Assembly: GCF_014645135.1 (NCBI RefSeq)
Contig: NZ_BMLH01000002.1
Coordinates: 496,001-560,000, forward strand
Direction of reading: 5' to 3'
Source of the DNA: Rheinheimera tangshanensis
GTDB lineage: Bacteria; Pseudomonadota; Gammaproteobacteria; Enterobacterales; Alteromonadaceae
DNA length: 64,000 nt
The translations under genes and the position numbers were made by a program. Below the pieces are notes generated by a model. That model did no database searches. It had not been told where the DNA came from and saw only the letters and a program-made list of their open reading frames with translations. This document shows, one piece after another, positions 19,687 to 28,123 of the stretch (position 1 is its first letter; each line of letters begins with the position of its first letter).

Positions 19687-22284
19687 GTGCTTCAACAATA
19701 CCGTGAACATGTGGCCGAACGTGCGGCTCAAGGCATTCCTCCGTTGCCACTGAATGCGCAACAAGTGGCGTCGTTAACTGACTTATTGAAAAACCCACCA
19801 GCAGGTGAAGGTGAATTCTTAGTTGATCTGTTAGAAAACCGTATTCCACCTGGCGTGGACGAAGCTGCTTATGTTAAAGCCGGCTTTTTAACTGCTGTTG
19901 CCAAAGGTGAAGTCACAAGCCCGTTAGTGACTCCAGAGCGCGCTACTGAATTATTAGGCACCATGTTTGGTGGCTACAATATCCAGCCTATGATCGACTT
20001 GCTGGATAACCCAAAATTAGCGGCTTTAGCGGCGAAAGGTTTATCTCACACTTTGCTGATGTTTGATTCTTTCCATGACGTGAAAGAAAAAGCCGACGCA
20101 GGTAACGTGCATGCCAAAGCTGTATTACAAAGCTGGGCTGATGCCGAGTGGTATACCAGCAAACCTGCTATCCCAGAAAAAATTACTGTGACTGTGTTTA
20201 AAGTCACTGGCGAAACCAATACCGACGATTTATCTCCAGCTCCGGATGCATGGTCACGCCCTGATATTCCTCTGCACGCTTTGGCGATGCTGAAAAACGT
20301 GCGTGATGGTATCGAGCCTGATGCACCTGGTTCAAAAGGCCCGGTGAAGCAAATCGAAGCGTTAATTGCTAAAGGTTTCCCACTGGCTTATGTCGGTGAT
20401 GTGGTAGGTACAGGTTCAAGCCGTAAATCAGCCACTAACTCTGTGCTGTGGTTTATGGGCGAAGATATTCCATTCGTACCAAACAAGCGCACTGGTGGTG
20501 TTTGTTTAGGTAGCAAAATTGCACCTATTTTCTTCAACACTATGGAAGACTCAGGTTCATTACCTATCGAATTAGACGTGTCAAACATGAACATGGGTGA
20601 TGTGATCGACATTTTCCCACATCAGGGTGTGGTAAAACGCCATGGTACTGATGAAGTGGTTTCTACTTTTGAACTGCGCTCTAACGTGTTGCTCGATGAA
20701 GTGCGTGCCGGTGGCCGTATTCCTCTGATCATTGGTCGTGGTTTAACAGACAAAGCCCGTGAAGCTTTAGGTTTATCTCACTCTACAGTGTTTGAACGTC
20801 CTGCTGTGACTGAAGTGACTAACAAAGGTTTCACCTTAGCTCAGAAGCTGGTTGGTAAAGCCTGTGGCGTGAAAGGTATTCGTCCTGGCCAATACTGTGA
20901 ACCAAAAATGACCACTGTAGGTTCTCAGGATACGACAGGCCCAATGACTCGTGATGAGTTAAAAGATTTAGCTTGTTTAGGTTTCTCTGCTGACTTAGTG
21001 ATGCAGTCGTTCTGTCACACTGCGGCTTATCCGAAGCCAGTTGACGTGAACACGCATCACACACTGCCAGATTTCATTATGAACCGTGGTGGTATCTCTT
21101 TACGTCCAGGTGATGGTGTAATCCACAGCTGGTTAAACCGCATGCTGTTACCAGATACAGTAGGTACTGGTGGTGATTCTCACACCCGTTTCCCTATCGG
21201 TATTTCTTTCCCGGCAGGTTCTGGCTTAGTAGCTTTTGCTGCTGCCACTGGTGTAATGCCACTGGATATGCCTGAGTCTGTGTTGGTGCGTTTTAAAGGC
21301 GAAATGCAGCCTGGTATCACGTTACGTGATTTAGTGCACGCAATCCCTTACTACGCTATCCAGCAAGGCTTACTGACTGTTGAGAAGAAAGGCAAGGTCA
21401 ACATTTTCTCTGGCCGTGTGTTAGAGATTGAAGGTCTGGAGCATTTAACGGCTGAACAGGCGTTTGAATTATCTGACGCTTCAGCTGAGCGTTCAGCTGC
21501 AGGTTGTACTATCACCTTGTCTGAAGCTTCAGTGGCTGAATACTTAGAATCCAACATCGTGATGCTGAAATGGATGCTGAGCGAAGGTTACGGCGATGTA
21601 CGCACTATCGAGCGTCGTATTCAGGCGATGCAAGCCTGGTTAGCCGATCCAAAACTGGAACGTGCTGACGCTGATGCTGAATATGCTGCGGTGATCGAAA
21701 TCGATCTGGCTGACATCAAAGAGCCAATTCTGTGTGCACCAAACGACCCGGATGACGCTCGTTTATTGTCTTCAGTCGAAGGCGATAAGATTGATGAAGT
21801 CTTTATCGGTTCTTGTATGACCAACATCGGCCACTTCCGTGCCGCTGGTAAACTGTTAGACAAGTTCAAAGGCCAGATCCCAACCCGTCTGTGGATAGCT
21901 CCACCAACCAAGATGGATAAAGATCAGCTGACTGAGGAAGGTTATTACGGTATTTACGGTCGTGTGGGTGCCCGTATCGAAATCCCGGGTTGTTCATTAT
22001 GTATGGGTAACCAGGCTCGTGTAGGCGACAATACCACTGTGGTATCGACTTCTACCCGTAACTTCCCGAACCGTTTAGGTCAGGGTGCTAACGTTTATCT
22101 GGCTTCTGCTGAATTAGCTGCTGTTGCATCTATTATCGGCCGTTTGCCAACAGTACCTGAGTACCTGGAATACGCGAAGCAGATTGAAACGACGGCTGCG
22201 GATACCTACCGCTACCTGAATTTCCATCAGATGAGCCAGTACACCAGCAAAGCGGCCAATGTAATTATTCAGCAAGCTGTCTGA
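19687..22284 (+). CDS. acnB: Bifunctional aconitate hydratase 2 / 2-methylisocitrate dehydratase AcnB
   Basis: Main TCA-cycle aconitase, a [4Fe-4S] enzyme interconverting citrate and isocitrate; apo-AcnB can bind mRNA in E. coli. The 865-residue protein has the N-terminal HEAT-like and swivel domains, then the catalytic core. Cluster ligands are Cys 710 ([10 protein letters not shown]) and Cys 769/Cys 772 ([10 protein letters not shown]), the same numbers as in E. coli. A GTG start at 19687 follows AGAGGA and aligns with the family N-terminus ([15 protein letters not shown]). It is monocistronic, with a Fur-type palindrome upstream and a terminator downstream. Confidence 0.98.
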   Translation: MLQQYREHVAERAAQGIPPLPLNAQQVASLTDLLKNPPAGEGEFLVDLLENRIPPGVDEAAYVKAGFLTAVAKGEVTSPLVTPERATELLGTMFGGYNIQPMIDLLDNPKLAALAAKGLSHTLLMFDSFHDVKEKADAGNVHAKAVLQSWADAEWYTSKPAIPEKITVTVFKVTGETNTDDLSPAPDAWSRPDIPLHALAMLKNVRDGIEPDAPGSKGPVKQIEALIAKGFPLAYVGDVVGTGSSRKSATNSVLWFMGEDIPFVPNKRTGGVCLGSKIAPIFFNTMEDSGSLPIELDVSNMNMGDVIDIFPHQGVVKRHGTDEVVSTFELRSNVLLDEVRAGGRIPLIIGRGLTDKAREALGLSHSTVFERPAVTEVTNKGFTLAQKLVGKACGVKGIRPGQYCEPKMTTVGSQDTTGPMTRDELKDLACLGFSADLVMQSFCHTAAYPKPVDVNTHHTLPDFIMNRGGISLRPGDGVIHSWLNRMLLPDTVGTGGDSHTRFPIGISFPAGSGLVAFAAATGVMPLDMPESVLVRFKGEMQPGITLRDLVHAIPYYAIQQGLLTVEKKGKVNIFSGRVLEIEGLEHLTAEQAFELSDASAERSAAGCTITLSEASVAEYLESNIVMLKWMLSEGYGDVRTIERRIQAMQAWLADPKLERADADAEYAAVIEIDLADIKEPILCAPNDPDDARLLSSVEGDKIDEVFIGSCMTNIGHFRAAGKLLDKFKGQIPTRLWIAPPTKMDKDQLTEEGYYGIYGRVGARIEIPGCSLCMGNQARVGDNTTVVSTSTRNFPNRLGQGANVYLASAELAAVASIIGRLPTVPEYLEYAKQIETTAADTYRYLNFHQMSQYTSKAANVIIQQAV

Positions 22285-22303
22285 TTACTTTAATGTGATG
22301 CAA

Positions 22304-22330
22304 AAAGGCCCGCTTAGCGGGCCTTTCTAT
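22304..22330 (+). terminator. Rho-independent terminator of acnB
   Basis: Stem AAAGGCCCGC/GCGGGCCTTT (22304-22313 with 22317-22326), 3-base loop, then TCTAT. It overlaps the upstream extension of the yacL reading frame, which argues for the later yacL start. Confidence 0.85.
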
Positions 22331-22342
22331 TTGGAACAATGC

Positions 22343-22717
22343 ATGGAATTCGATTTTATCTACAACACTGAGGCGAAGCGCTACAGCCTGAAGTTAAGTT
22401 CTGAACAGCTGGCGCTGCAGTGTTTCTTATTGGATGAGTTTGAGCCTAAGGCAAGTGCATATCAGCCTCTGTTAACACAGCTACAACAGCTGAATGCACA
22501 GAGTCAGTATCAATGGGATGGTAAAGAGTATCGGCTCACGGTACAGGCCTCTGAAGTGGTGATTTGTCACTTCTCATTGTTGCAGGAGCAGGGCATTGAA
22601 ATGGAGTTGGATCCAGAGCAGGATTTGGAGTTGGATCAAAGCCAGCTTTATGCTGAATGTGGTCTGGAAGATCTGCTGCATTTAATACAGCAGTGGCAGC
22701 AATTTTTACCCACCTGA
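22343..22717 (+). CDS. yacL: YacL family protein (UPF0231)
   Basis: Small acidic cytoplasmic protein of unknown function. The chosen ATG at 22343 gives 124 residues starting MEFDFIYNTEAKRYSLKLSSEQ. The pattern of short strands followed by an acidic helix (ECGLEDLLHLIQQWQQFL, compare E. coli CGVEDFLQVVANYRNFV) matches UPF0231. Position directly after acnB, as in E. coli, supports the call. The frame opens 16 codons earlier, but that stretch is the acnB terminator. The ribosome site is weak (GGA). Confidence 0.85.
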   Translation: MEFDFIYNTEAKRYSLKLSSEQLALQCFLLDEFEPKASAYQPLLTQLQQLNAQSQYQWDGKEYRLTVQASEVVICHFSLLQEQGIEMELDPEQDLELDQSQLYAECGLEDLLHLIQQWQQFLPT

Positions 22718-22757
22718 TTTAGTTCTGTTATCTATCCGCTGCACTCTGGCAGTGAAT

Positions 22758-22785
22758 AAACGCACCTTGTTGGTGCGTTTTTTTT
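22758..22785 (+). terminator. Rho-independent terminator of yacL
   Basis: Stem AAACGCACC/GGTGCGTTT with loop TTGTT followed by a T run. The same bases contain an NtrC-type site (see next feature). Confidence 0.9.
22761..22777 (+). promoter_or_regulatory. NtrC-type enhancer site embedded in the yacL terminator
   Basis: CGCACCTTGTTGGTGCG has the NtrC half sites GCAC-N7-GTGC in a 17-base dyad. It lies about 96 bases upstream of the start expected from the sigma-54 element at 22839, the usual distance for an NtrC enhancer at glnK. A terminator stem is also a dyad, so this could be coincidence; context favours a real site. Confidence 0.55.
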
Positions 22786-22814
22786 GAGCGCTTTAAATTT
22801 ATTTTCATAAGTAG

Positions 22815-23237
<423 letters not shown>

Positions 23238-23248
23238 AGGGGTAAATC

Positions 23249-24520
23249 ATGCAGGAACAAATTTATCATTTACAGTTTGCGATGGACACCTTTTACTTTT
23301 TGGTGTGTGGCGCTTTAGTGATGTGGATGGCCGCTGGCTTCTCCATGCTGGAAGCTGGTCTGGTCCGTGCTAAAAATACCACGGAAATACTGACAAAAAA
23401 TATCGTTCTGTATTCAGTGGCTTGTGTTATGTATCTGATCTGTGGCTACCAGCTGATGTATGGTGGTGGTTATTTCTTAACAGGTATAGGTGAAGTCGAT
23501 GTTGCACAAACCTTAACCAGTTTTGCTGAACGTGAAAATGGTTTTGAAGGGAAAGCGATTTATTCTAAAGCCTCAGATTTCTTCTTTCAGGTGGTATTCG
23601 TAGCAACAGCTATGTCTATCGTCTCTGGTGCAGTAGCTGAGCGCATGAAGTTATGGGCGTTCCTGACTTTCGCTGTGGTGATGACAGGTGTGATTTACCC
23701 AATGGAAGGCTCGTGGACATGGGGTGGTCAGTCTGTGTTTGGTTTATACAGCTTAGGTGACTTAGGTTTCTCTGACTTCGCTGGTTCAGGCATAGTGCAC
23801 TTGGCTGGTGCGGCTGCGGCTTTGGCTGGTGTATTACTGTTAGGTGCCCGTAAAGGTAAATATGGTAAAGATGGCAAAGCACATGCTTTCCCTGGTTCTA
23901 ACATGCCACTGGCTGCTTTAGGTACCTTAATTTTGTGGTTAGGTTGGTTTGGCTTTAACGGTGGTTCTGTACTGAAATTAGGCGATATTACCAACGCTAA
24001 TTCGGTTGCCGTGGTGTTCTTAAATACCAATGCTGCCGCTGCTGCCGGAACTATTGCTGCAATAGGCTTGTCTATGCTGTTGTTCAAAAAGGCTGATTTA
24101 ACCATGGCGTTAAATGGTGCTTTGGCTGGTCTGGTGGCTATTACCGCAGAACCTTCAACGCCAACGCCTTTAGAAGCGTCTATCTTCGGTGCTATTGCTG
24201 GTGTCTTAGTGGTTGGTTCTATTCTGGCCTTAGATAAGTTAAAAATTGATGACCCTGTAGGTGCGATTTCTGTGCACGGTACTGTAGGTTTATTTGGATT
24301 ATTAATTGTTCCTCTGACCAAACCGTCTGCCTCATTAGTGGGTCAACTGGCTGGTGCTGCTACTATTTTCGTCTGGGTTTTTGCGGCGAGTTTAATAGTG
24401 TGGTTTGCTTTAAAAATGACAGTGGGTATCCGTGTCACAGAGCAGGAAGAATATGAAGGTGTCGATCGTTCTGAGTGTGGTGTAGAAGCCTATCCTGAAT
24501 TTGTATCGACAGTAAAGTAG
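23249..24520 (+). CDS. amtB: Ammonium transporter AmtB
   Basis: Trimeric inner-membrane channel for ammonium uptake. The 423-residue protein has about eleven hydrophobic segments. The twin pore histidines are visible as GIVHLAGAAAALAG and ISVHGTVGLFGLL, with the signature region DFAGSGIVHLAGAAAA. There is no obvious cleaved signal peptide. It is cotranscribed with glnK, and a mRNA structure and terminator follow it. Confidence 0.96.
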   Translation: MQEQIYHLQFAMDTFYFLVCGALVMWMAAGFSMLEAGLVRAKNTTEILTKNIVLYSVACVMYLICGYQLMYGGGYFLTGIGEVDVAQTLTSFAERENGFEGKAIYSKASDFFFQVVFVATAMSIVSGAVAERMKLWAFLTFAVVMTGVIYPMEGSWTWGGQSVFGLYSLGDLGFSDFAGSGIVHLAGAAAALAGVLLLGARKGKYGKDGKAHAFPGSNMPLAALGTLILWLGWFGFNGGSVLKLGDITNANSVAVVFLNTNAAAAAGTIAAIGLSMLLFKKADLTMALNGALAGLVAITAEPSTPTPLEASIFGAIAGVLVVGSILALDKLKIDDPVGAISVHGTVGLFGLLIVPLTKPSASLVGQLAGAATIFVWVFAASLIVWFALKMTVGIRVTEQEEYEGVDRSECGVEAYPEFVSTVK

Positions 24521-24558
24521 GCAGCCTGGGAAGAGCCGGTGGGGCTTCTCAGGAGCTG

Positions 24559-24603
24559 GTTGCCAAGCCAGCAGCTACGCAAGTAGCAGTTGGTCTTGGC
24601 AAC
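24559..24603 (+). other. Extended hairpin in the amtB 3' region
   Basis: Outer stem GTTGCCAAG/CTTGGCAAC (9 bp), then an inner CCAGC/GTTGG-type pairing and GCTAC/GTAGC closed by a GCAA tetraloop. There is no T run, so it is probably a 3'-UTR structure rather than a terminator. It lies between the amtB stop and the terminator at 24655. Confidence 0.6.
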
Positions 24604-24654
24604 TAAACCCGTACCACCAAATTCGTCTATCCTTGTCCTTTGTCTTTATCAGAC

Positions 24655-24688
24655 AACCCCGGCGGCGTAAGCTTCCGGGGTTTTTTCT
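24655..24688 (+). terminator. Rho-independent terminator of glnK-amtB
   Basis: Stem AACCCCGG/CCGGGGTT (24655-24662 with 24675-24682) followed by TTTTCTT. Confidence 0.9.
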
Positions 24689-24710
24689 TGTGGTCTTAGC
24701 CACGGACCTG

Positions 24711-24727
24711 TGCGCTGTTTTAGTGCA
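24711..24727 (+). promoter_or_regulatory. Weak NtrC-like dyad
   Basis: TGCGCTGTTTTAGTGCA has half sites GCGC-N7-GTGC, one base off the NtrC pattern. It lies in the gene-free stretch between the amtB terminator and the csrB RNA. Tentative. Confidence 0.3.
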
Positions 24728-24858
24728 GTCGCCAAATCATTTTGCAAAGAACGGATGTAATCTAACAGCTGTTTTCAAACAGGAAAAGGGCCCTGTTGAA
24801 AAAAACAACATTATTGTTAGTGCGAAAACTCTAAATTGCTTCAGGGTGACGCAAGAGG

Positions 24859-24875
24859 TGCATTAATATGGTGCA
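24859..24875 (+). promoter_or_regulatory. NtrC-like site without an obvious target promoter
   Basis: TGCATTAATATGGTGCA matches the 17-base NtrC consensus (TGCACYANAWTGGTGCA) at all but two positions. No sigma-54 -24/-12 element was found within 250 bases on either strand, so its target is unclear. Confidence 0.45.
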
Positions 24876-24925
24876 TTTGTGAGGCAGCTGACTAGAACGG
24901 GGGAGAAAATAAAAACCGGTGCTCT

Positions 24926-25260
24926 GAAAACAAGACGGGCCGCGAACTTCGCGGCCCCTAAAACTTGGTGGCGTCCTTCCAACCACTATCCCTGATGGAT
25001 CATCCCTGTGCTCGTCCTGAACATTCCAACTGCAATCCTGCAGCATCCCTTTCCATTTAACTCTCTATCCTGAGAGTACCTTCTGCCTCCGGCAGAGTCC
25101 CTATCCTTGAATCTTCATCCTGAAGATGTATGCTCACTCCGGAGCCTGTCCTGTTCATCCTTGTGCAGCCCTGCACAATCCTTTGATATCCCAGCTTCCT
25201 GCGGCTACTTCATGTAGCTTGTCCTGTTAAACATCTTGTTTAACTGTCACATCCAGCGAC
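24926..25260 (-). ncRNA. csrB: CsrB/RsmB-family CsrA-sequestering regulatory RNA
   Basis: Read on the minus strand, this roughly 335-base stretch holds 22 GGA motifs, mostly as AGGAUG, AGGAUA or AGGAC in or beside short hairpins. Examples (forward coordinates): 25111-25127 (ATCTTCA/TGAAGAT around the motif), 25060-25077 (ACTCTC/GAGAGT), 25082-25096 (TCTGCC/GGCAGA), 25161-25178 (TTGTGCA/TGCACAA), 25226-25244 (GTTAAAC/GTTTAAC). It ends in a strong GC hairpin at 24937-24957 followed by GTCTTGTTTT. The inferred start GTCGCTGGATG near 25260, seven bases after a GATAAT -10 box (25272-25267), resembles the E. coli CsrB 5' end. Such RNAs bind many CsrA/RsmA dimers and relieve translational repression. 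The csrA gene itself is not in the window. Ends are approximate. Confidence 0.92.
24936..24957 (-). terminator. Terminator hairpin of the csrB RNA
   Basis: Inverted repeat GGGCCGCGAA/TTCGCGGCCC around one central base (24937-24946, 24948-24957). On the minus strand it is followed by GTCTTGTTTTC. Confidence 0.8.
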
Positions 25261-25403
25261 GAAATAATTATCCTACATTTAGCGTCGGAAAAGGACCTTC
25301 TTTGTTAAATACTTGTAGTGAAATATTATTGTAATCTTGGTGTTTTTTGAGTTTTTCTATTATGAATCATATGTTTGTGAATTTGTTATAGGAGTGTTTC
25401 TTG

Positions 25404-25428
25404 CAGTAAAAGCTATATTAGCTTACTG
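25404..25428. promoter_or_regulatory. Inverted repeat upstream of csrB
   Basis: Contains the perfect dyad AAGCTATATTAGCTT flanked by near-symmetrical CAGTAA and TTACTG. It lies about 155 bases upstream of the csrB start and four bases from the GacA-type box. It could be a second regulator site; no known motif is clearly matched. Confidence 0.4.
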
Positions 25429-25430
25429 AT

Positions 25431-25450
25431 TTGTGAGATATATCTCACAA
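25431..25450. promoter_or_regulatory. GacA/UvrY-type box between csrB and the DyP peroxidase gene
   Basis: Perfect 20-base palindrome TTGTGAGATATATCTCACAA. Its core TGTGAG-N6-CTCACA has the spacing of the GacA/UvrY consensus (TGTAAG-N6-CTTACA), with one symmetrical change per arm. The centre is about 180 bases upstream of the inferred csrB start, the far-upstream position typical for GacA-dependent csr/rsm RNA promoters. The halves are eight bases apart as TGTGA/TCACA, so it is not a CRP site (six). Confidence 0.7.
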
Positions 25451-25555
25451 AGAAATAGGGCGATTGTCTGCCTGAACTTTGGCTTGCGTGAAAACTACTG
25501 ACCGGGAGCAGCCAAATTGATATGATCATTCTTTCTTGATTCTGATGAGATAGAT

Positions 25556-26479
25556 ATGGCCCGGGAACAATCTGGCATTTGTGCCGAAGCAAACTTGCAC
25601 TGTTGTTATTTATTGTTAAATGCCCTGGATGGTCATGAACAGTATTTGCGCTTGCAGTTGGCTAAAGTTCCCCTATTAGCAGAGCGTTTATCCGAGCAGT
25701 TTTCAGAGGCGATGCTTAATGTTGTAGTTGCTGTAGGTCAAAATTACTGGCTTCATTTGTATCCTGAGCAGCGACCTGACCCCTGGCCTGACTTTTCCGA
25801 TAATCTGGCAGATATAGCTGTGGTTGCTTCGGATTTATTGATCCAAATTCGGGCTGACCGTTTTGATGTGATTCATATCGCGACTCAGCAAATTTATCAT
25901 GTGTTACAGCAGCATGTGGATCTGTACGAACAGTGCCATGCATTTCGTTATCTGGATGGTCGTAATTTGACTGGATTCCATGACAGCCCGGATAATCCAA
26001 AAGGCAAATTACGGCGCTCCTGTGCTTTGATCAGTAACGAGCCGAAAAGCGCTATGAGTGCAGGCAGTTATGTCTACATGTTACGTTATCAATATGATTT
26101 ACAACGTTGGCAACAACTGACGATGCCAGAGCAGGAAGCTGTGATGGGGCGTAATAAGCTGGATGGTCAACTGTTGCCATCAGCACAACGTTTGGCAAAT
26201 TCTCATGCGGATAAAACAGCACTGGAAAATACAACAGGCCGCAAACAGATCCTCTGGCAAAACATGCCTGTAGCTAATGTTCGTGCTCAGGGTATGATTT
26301 CCGTCGGGTTTTCAGCTAACGCCACAGAGGTGCCTTTGTGGTTGTCGAATCGTTTAGGGCATAACAGCGAAGATGCAGATTTATTGTTAGAGTATTGCCA
26401 AATTGAGGCGGGGGCTGCATTTTTTGCCCCCTCCATCAGTTTTCTTGAAGAGCAGGCCGGATCAGACCTTTTCAAATAA
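25556..26479 (+). CDS. Dyp-type peroxidase (YfeX-like class)
   Basis: Cytoplasmic haem peroxidase without a Tat or Sec signal. The 307-residue protein has the two ferredoxin-like halves of the DyP fold. The distal region reads [16 protein letters not shown], with the catalytic Asp at 143 but Ser 144 in place of the usual Gly of GXXDG. The likely proximal haem ligand is His 217 (ANSHADK), and the region [15 protein letters not shown] ... VMGRNKLD matches YfeX-type proteins. Its 3' end overlaps the convergent argR by 18 bases. It is divergent from csrB across a 295-base gap. Substrate unknown; family assignment is good. Confidence 0.88.
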   Translation: MAREQSGICAEANLHCCYLLLNALDGHEQYLRLQLAKVPLLAERLSEQFSEAMLNVVVAVGQNYWLHLYPEQRPDPWPDFSDNLADIAVVASDLLIQIRADRFDVIHIATQQIYHVLQQHVDLYEQCHAFRYLDGRNLTGFHDSPDNPKGKLRRSCALISNEPKSAMSAGSYVYMLRYQYDLQRWQQLTMPEQEAVMGRNKLDGQLLPSAQRLANSHADKTALENTTGRKQILWQNMPVANVRAQGMISVGFSANATEVPLWLSNRLGHNSEDADLLLEYCQIEAGAAFFAPSISFLEEQAGSDLFK

Positions 26480-26932
26480 CTCTGTCACCTTATTCAAGGT
26501 GAAGTTAATGTTTTTGACACTGGTCGGCGCGATAAAAATAGTGTCATCGCCAGCTATGGTGCCCAACACGCCTTCGGCTTTACCAACAGAATCCAGCAAA
26601 CGAGCTATCAACTGAGCTGCACCAGGACTGGTGCGGATAATGATCATCACATCGTTATGTTCGATATCCAGTACTAATTGCCGTAATGGGCTTTTAGTGG
26701 TGGGCACACCTAGCTCAGGAGGCAAACAATACACCATCTCCTGCTTGGCATTACGGGTACGTACAGCACCATATTTGCTTAGCATGCGGGACACTTTAGA
26801 CTGACTTATATTATCAAAGCCTTCCGCTTTCAGCGCATCCACAATATCGCTTTGGGAACCAAAACGCTCTTCTTTTAATAAAGACTTAAAGGCTTGGATC
26901 AAAGCTTCTTGTTTCGATTGTTTAGTCATCAT
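26462..26932 (-). CDS. argR: Arginine repressor ArgR
   Basis: Hexameric arginine-dependent regulator of arginine biosynthesis and catabolism genes. The 156-residue protein has an N-terminal winged helix (about 5-70, [28 protein letters not shown]) and a C-terminal oligomerisation and arginine-binding domain with [13 protein letters not shown] and [10 protein letters not shown]. The start could be either of two adjacent ATGs (26932 or 26929). It is divergent from mdh, the same argR-mdh pairing as in E. coli. I found no convincing ARG box in the 185-base gap. Confidence 0.96.
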   Translation of the reverse strand: MMTKQSKQEALIQAFKSLLKEERFGSQSDIVDALKAEGFDNISQSKVSRMLSKYGAVRTRNAKQEMVYCLPPELGVPTTKSPLRQLVLDIEHNDVMIIIRTSPGAAQLIARLLDSVGKAEGVLGTIAGDDTIFIAPTSVKNINFTLNKVTELFEKV

Positions 26933-27117
26933 TTTTATTTAAACTTTTTATTTTTTAGGCCGAATTAACTGAACTTGGACTAATACTGTGGTTCAGCAAG
27001 TAAATTACACCAAAATCGGATAAAATGCTTAGACTTTAGGCGTAAGTGATTTGTATTTTGTGCCACATTTCAGTATTGTTGGCGCGTTTCTTTTGAACCG
27101 TAAATTGGGAGAATAGC

Positions 27118-28059
27118 ATGAAAGTTGCCGTATTAGGTGCTGCTGGTGGTATAGGTCAGGCGCTGTCTTTATTATTAAAGTTAAACTTACCGGCTGGTAC
27201 TGATTTAGCTCTGTACGATTTAGCCCCAGTGACTCCAGGTGTAGCTGTTGATTTAAGTCATATCCCTACAGCGGTAAAAATTACAGGTTTTGGTAAAGAA
27301 GACCTGGATAAAGCGCTGATCGGTGCAGATATCGTGATGATCCCTGCCGGTATGCCACGCAAGCCAGGCATGGACCGCTCTGATTTATTCAACATCAACG
27401 CTGGTGTTGTAAAAACTCTGGCTGAAGCCATAGTAGTGAACTGCCCTAAAGCCTTGGTTGGTGTAATCACTAACCCTGTGAACACCACTGTTGCTATCGC
27501 AGCTGAAGTGTTCAAAAAAGCCGGTACTTATGATCCTAAGCGTTTATTCGGTGTAACTACGTTGGACGTGATCCGTGCTGAGACTTTTGTTGCTGAATTA
27601 AAAGGCAAAAACCCTGCTGAAATTACTGTTCCAGTGATCGGTGGTCACAGCGGTACTACTATTCTGCCTCTGTTGTCTCAAGTCAAAGATGTCACTTTCA
27701 CAGATGAAGAAGTATCTTCATTAACTTACCGTATCCAGAATGCCGGTACTGAAGTTGTGGAAGCTAAAGCTGGTGGCGGATCTGCCACTCTGTCTATGGG
27801 TCAGGCGGCTGCTCGTTTCTGTGTGTCTTTAGTCAAAGGCTTACAAGGCGAAAAAGTAACTGAGTATGCTTATGTTGAAGGTCAGGGTGAACATGCCCGT
27901 TTCTTCGCTCAGCCAATCGTATTAGGCAAAAACGGCGTTGAAGCGCTATTACCTATTGGTGCATTAAGTGCATACGAGCAAAAAGCGATGAACGATATGT
28001 TAGGCACGTTAAAAGCTGACATCACCTTAGGCGAAGACTTTGTTGCTAAAGCAAACTAA
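27118..28059 (+). CDS. mdh: Malate dehydrogenase
   Basis: NAD-dependent TCA-cycle enzyme converting malate to oxaloacetate. The 313-residue protein starts [21 protein letters not shown] (Rossmann GxxGxxG). It has the substrate arginines in [12 protein letters not shown], the conserved ITNPVNTTV, and the catalytic His in [12 protein letters not shown]. It is the lactate/malate dehydrogenase type of enterobacterial Mdh, full length. GGGAG lies just before the ATG. A terminator follows; the gene is monocistronic and divergent from argR. Confidence 0.98.
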   Translation: MKVAVLGAAGGIGQALSLLLKLNLPAGTDLALYDLAPVTPGVAVDLSHIPTAVKITGFGKEDLDKALIGADIVMIPAGMPRKPGMDRSDLFNINAGVVKTLAEAIVVNCPKALVGVITNPVNTTVAIAAEVFKKAGTYDPKRLFGVTTLDVIRAETFVAELKGKNPAEITVPVIGGHSGTTILPLLSQVKDVTFTDEEVSSLTYRIQNAGTEVVEAKAGGGSATLSMGQAAARFCVSLVKGLQGEKVTEYAYVEGQGEHARFFAQPIVLGKNGVEALLPIGALSAYEQKAMNDMLGTLKADITLGEDFVAKAN

Positions 28060-28075
28060 GATTGTTTTTATAGAG

Positions 28076-28107
28076 AAAAGCCAGCATTAGCTGGCTTTTG
28101 TTTTTTT
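28076..28107 (+). terminator. Rho-independent terminator of mdh (possibly bidirectional)
   Basis: Stem AAAAGCCAGC/GCTGGCTTTT, loop ATTA, then GTTTTTTT. It lies between convergent mdh and ispB; the symmetrical A/T flanks may let it end ispB as well. Confidence 0.92.
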
Positions 28108-28123
28108 GAAGTGTATCTGCTTT

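Noticed and set aside
23728-24321. 197-codon antisense frame inside amtB
   Set aside because: Shadow of a GC-patterned membrane-protein gene; amtB is unambiguous and complete on the plus strand.
24633-24866. 77-codon frame after amtB
   Set aside because: It runs straight through the amtB terminator hairpin and has no recognisable domain.
24961-25260. Possible CRISPR or tandem repeat array from the recurring ATCC/TCC motifs
   Set aside because: Units vary in length and sequence and lie in hairpins; the opposite strand shows the GGA pattern of a CsrB RNA, which explains them.
25431-25450. CRP site reading of the 20-base palindrome
   Set aside because: TGTGA and TCACA are separated by eight bases instead of six; the GacA/UvrY spacing fits exactly.
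26933-27117. ARG box in the argR-mdh gap
   Set aside because: No stretch resembles the 18-base ARG consensus closely enough to support autoregulation from sequence alone.
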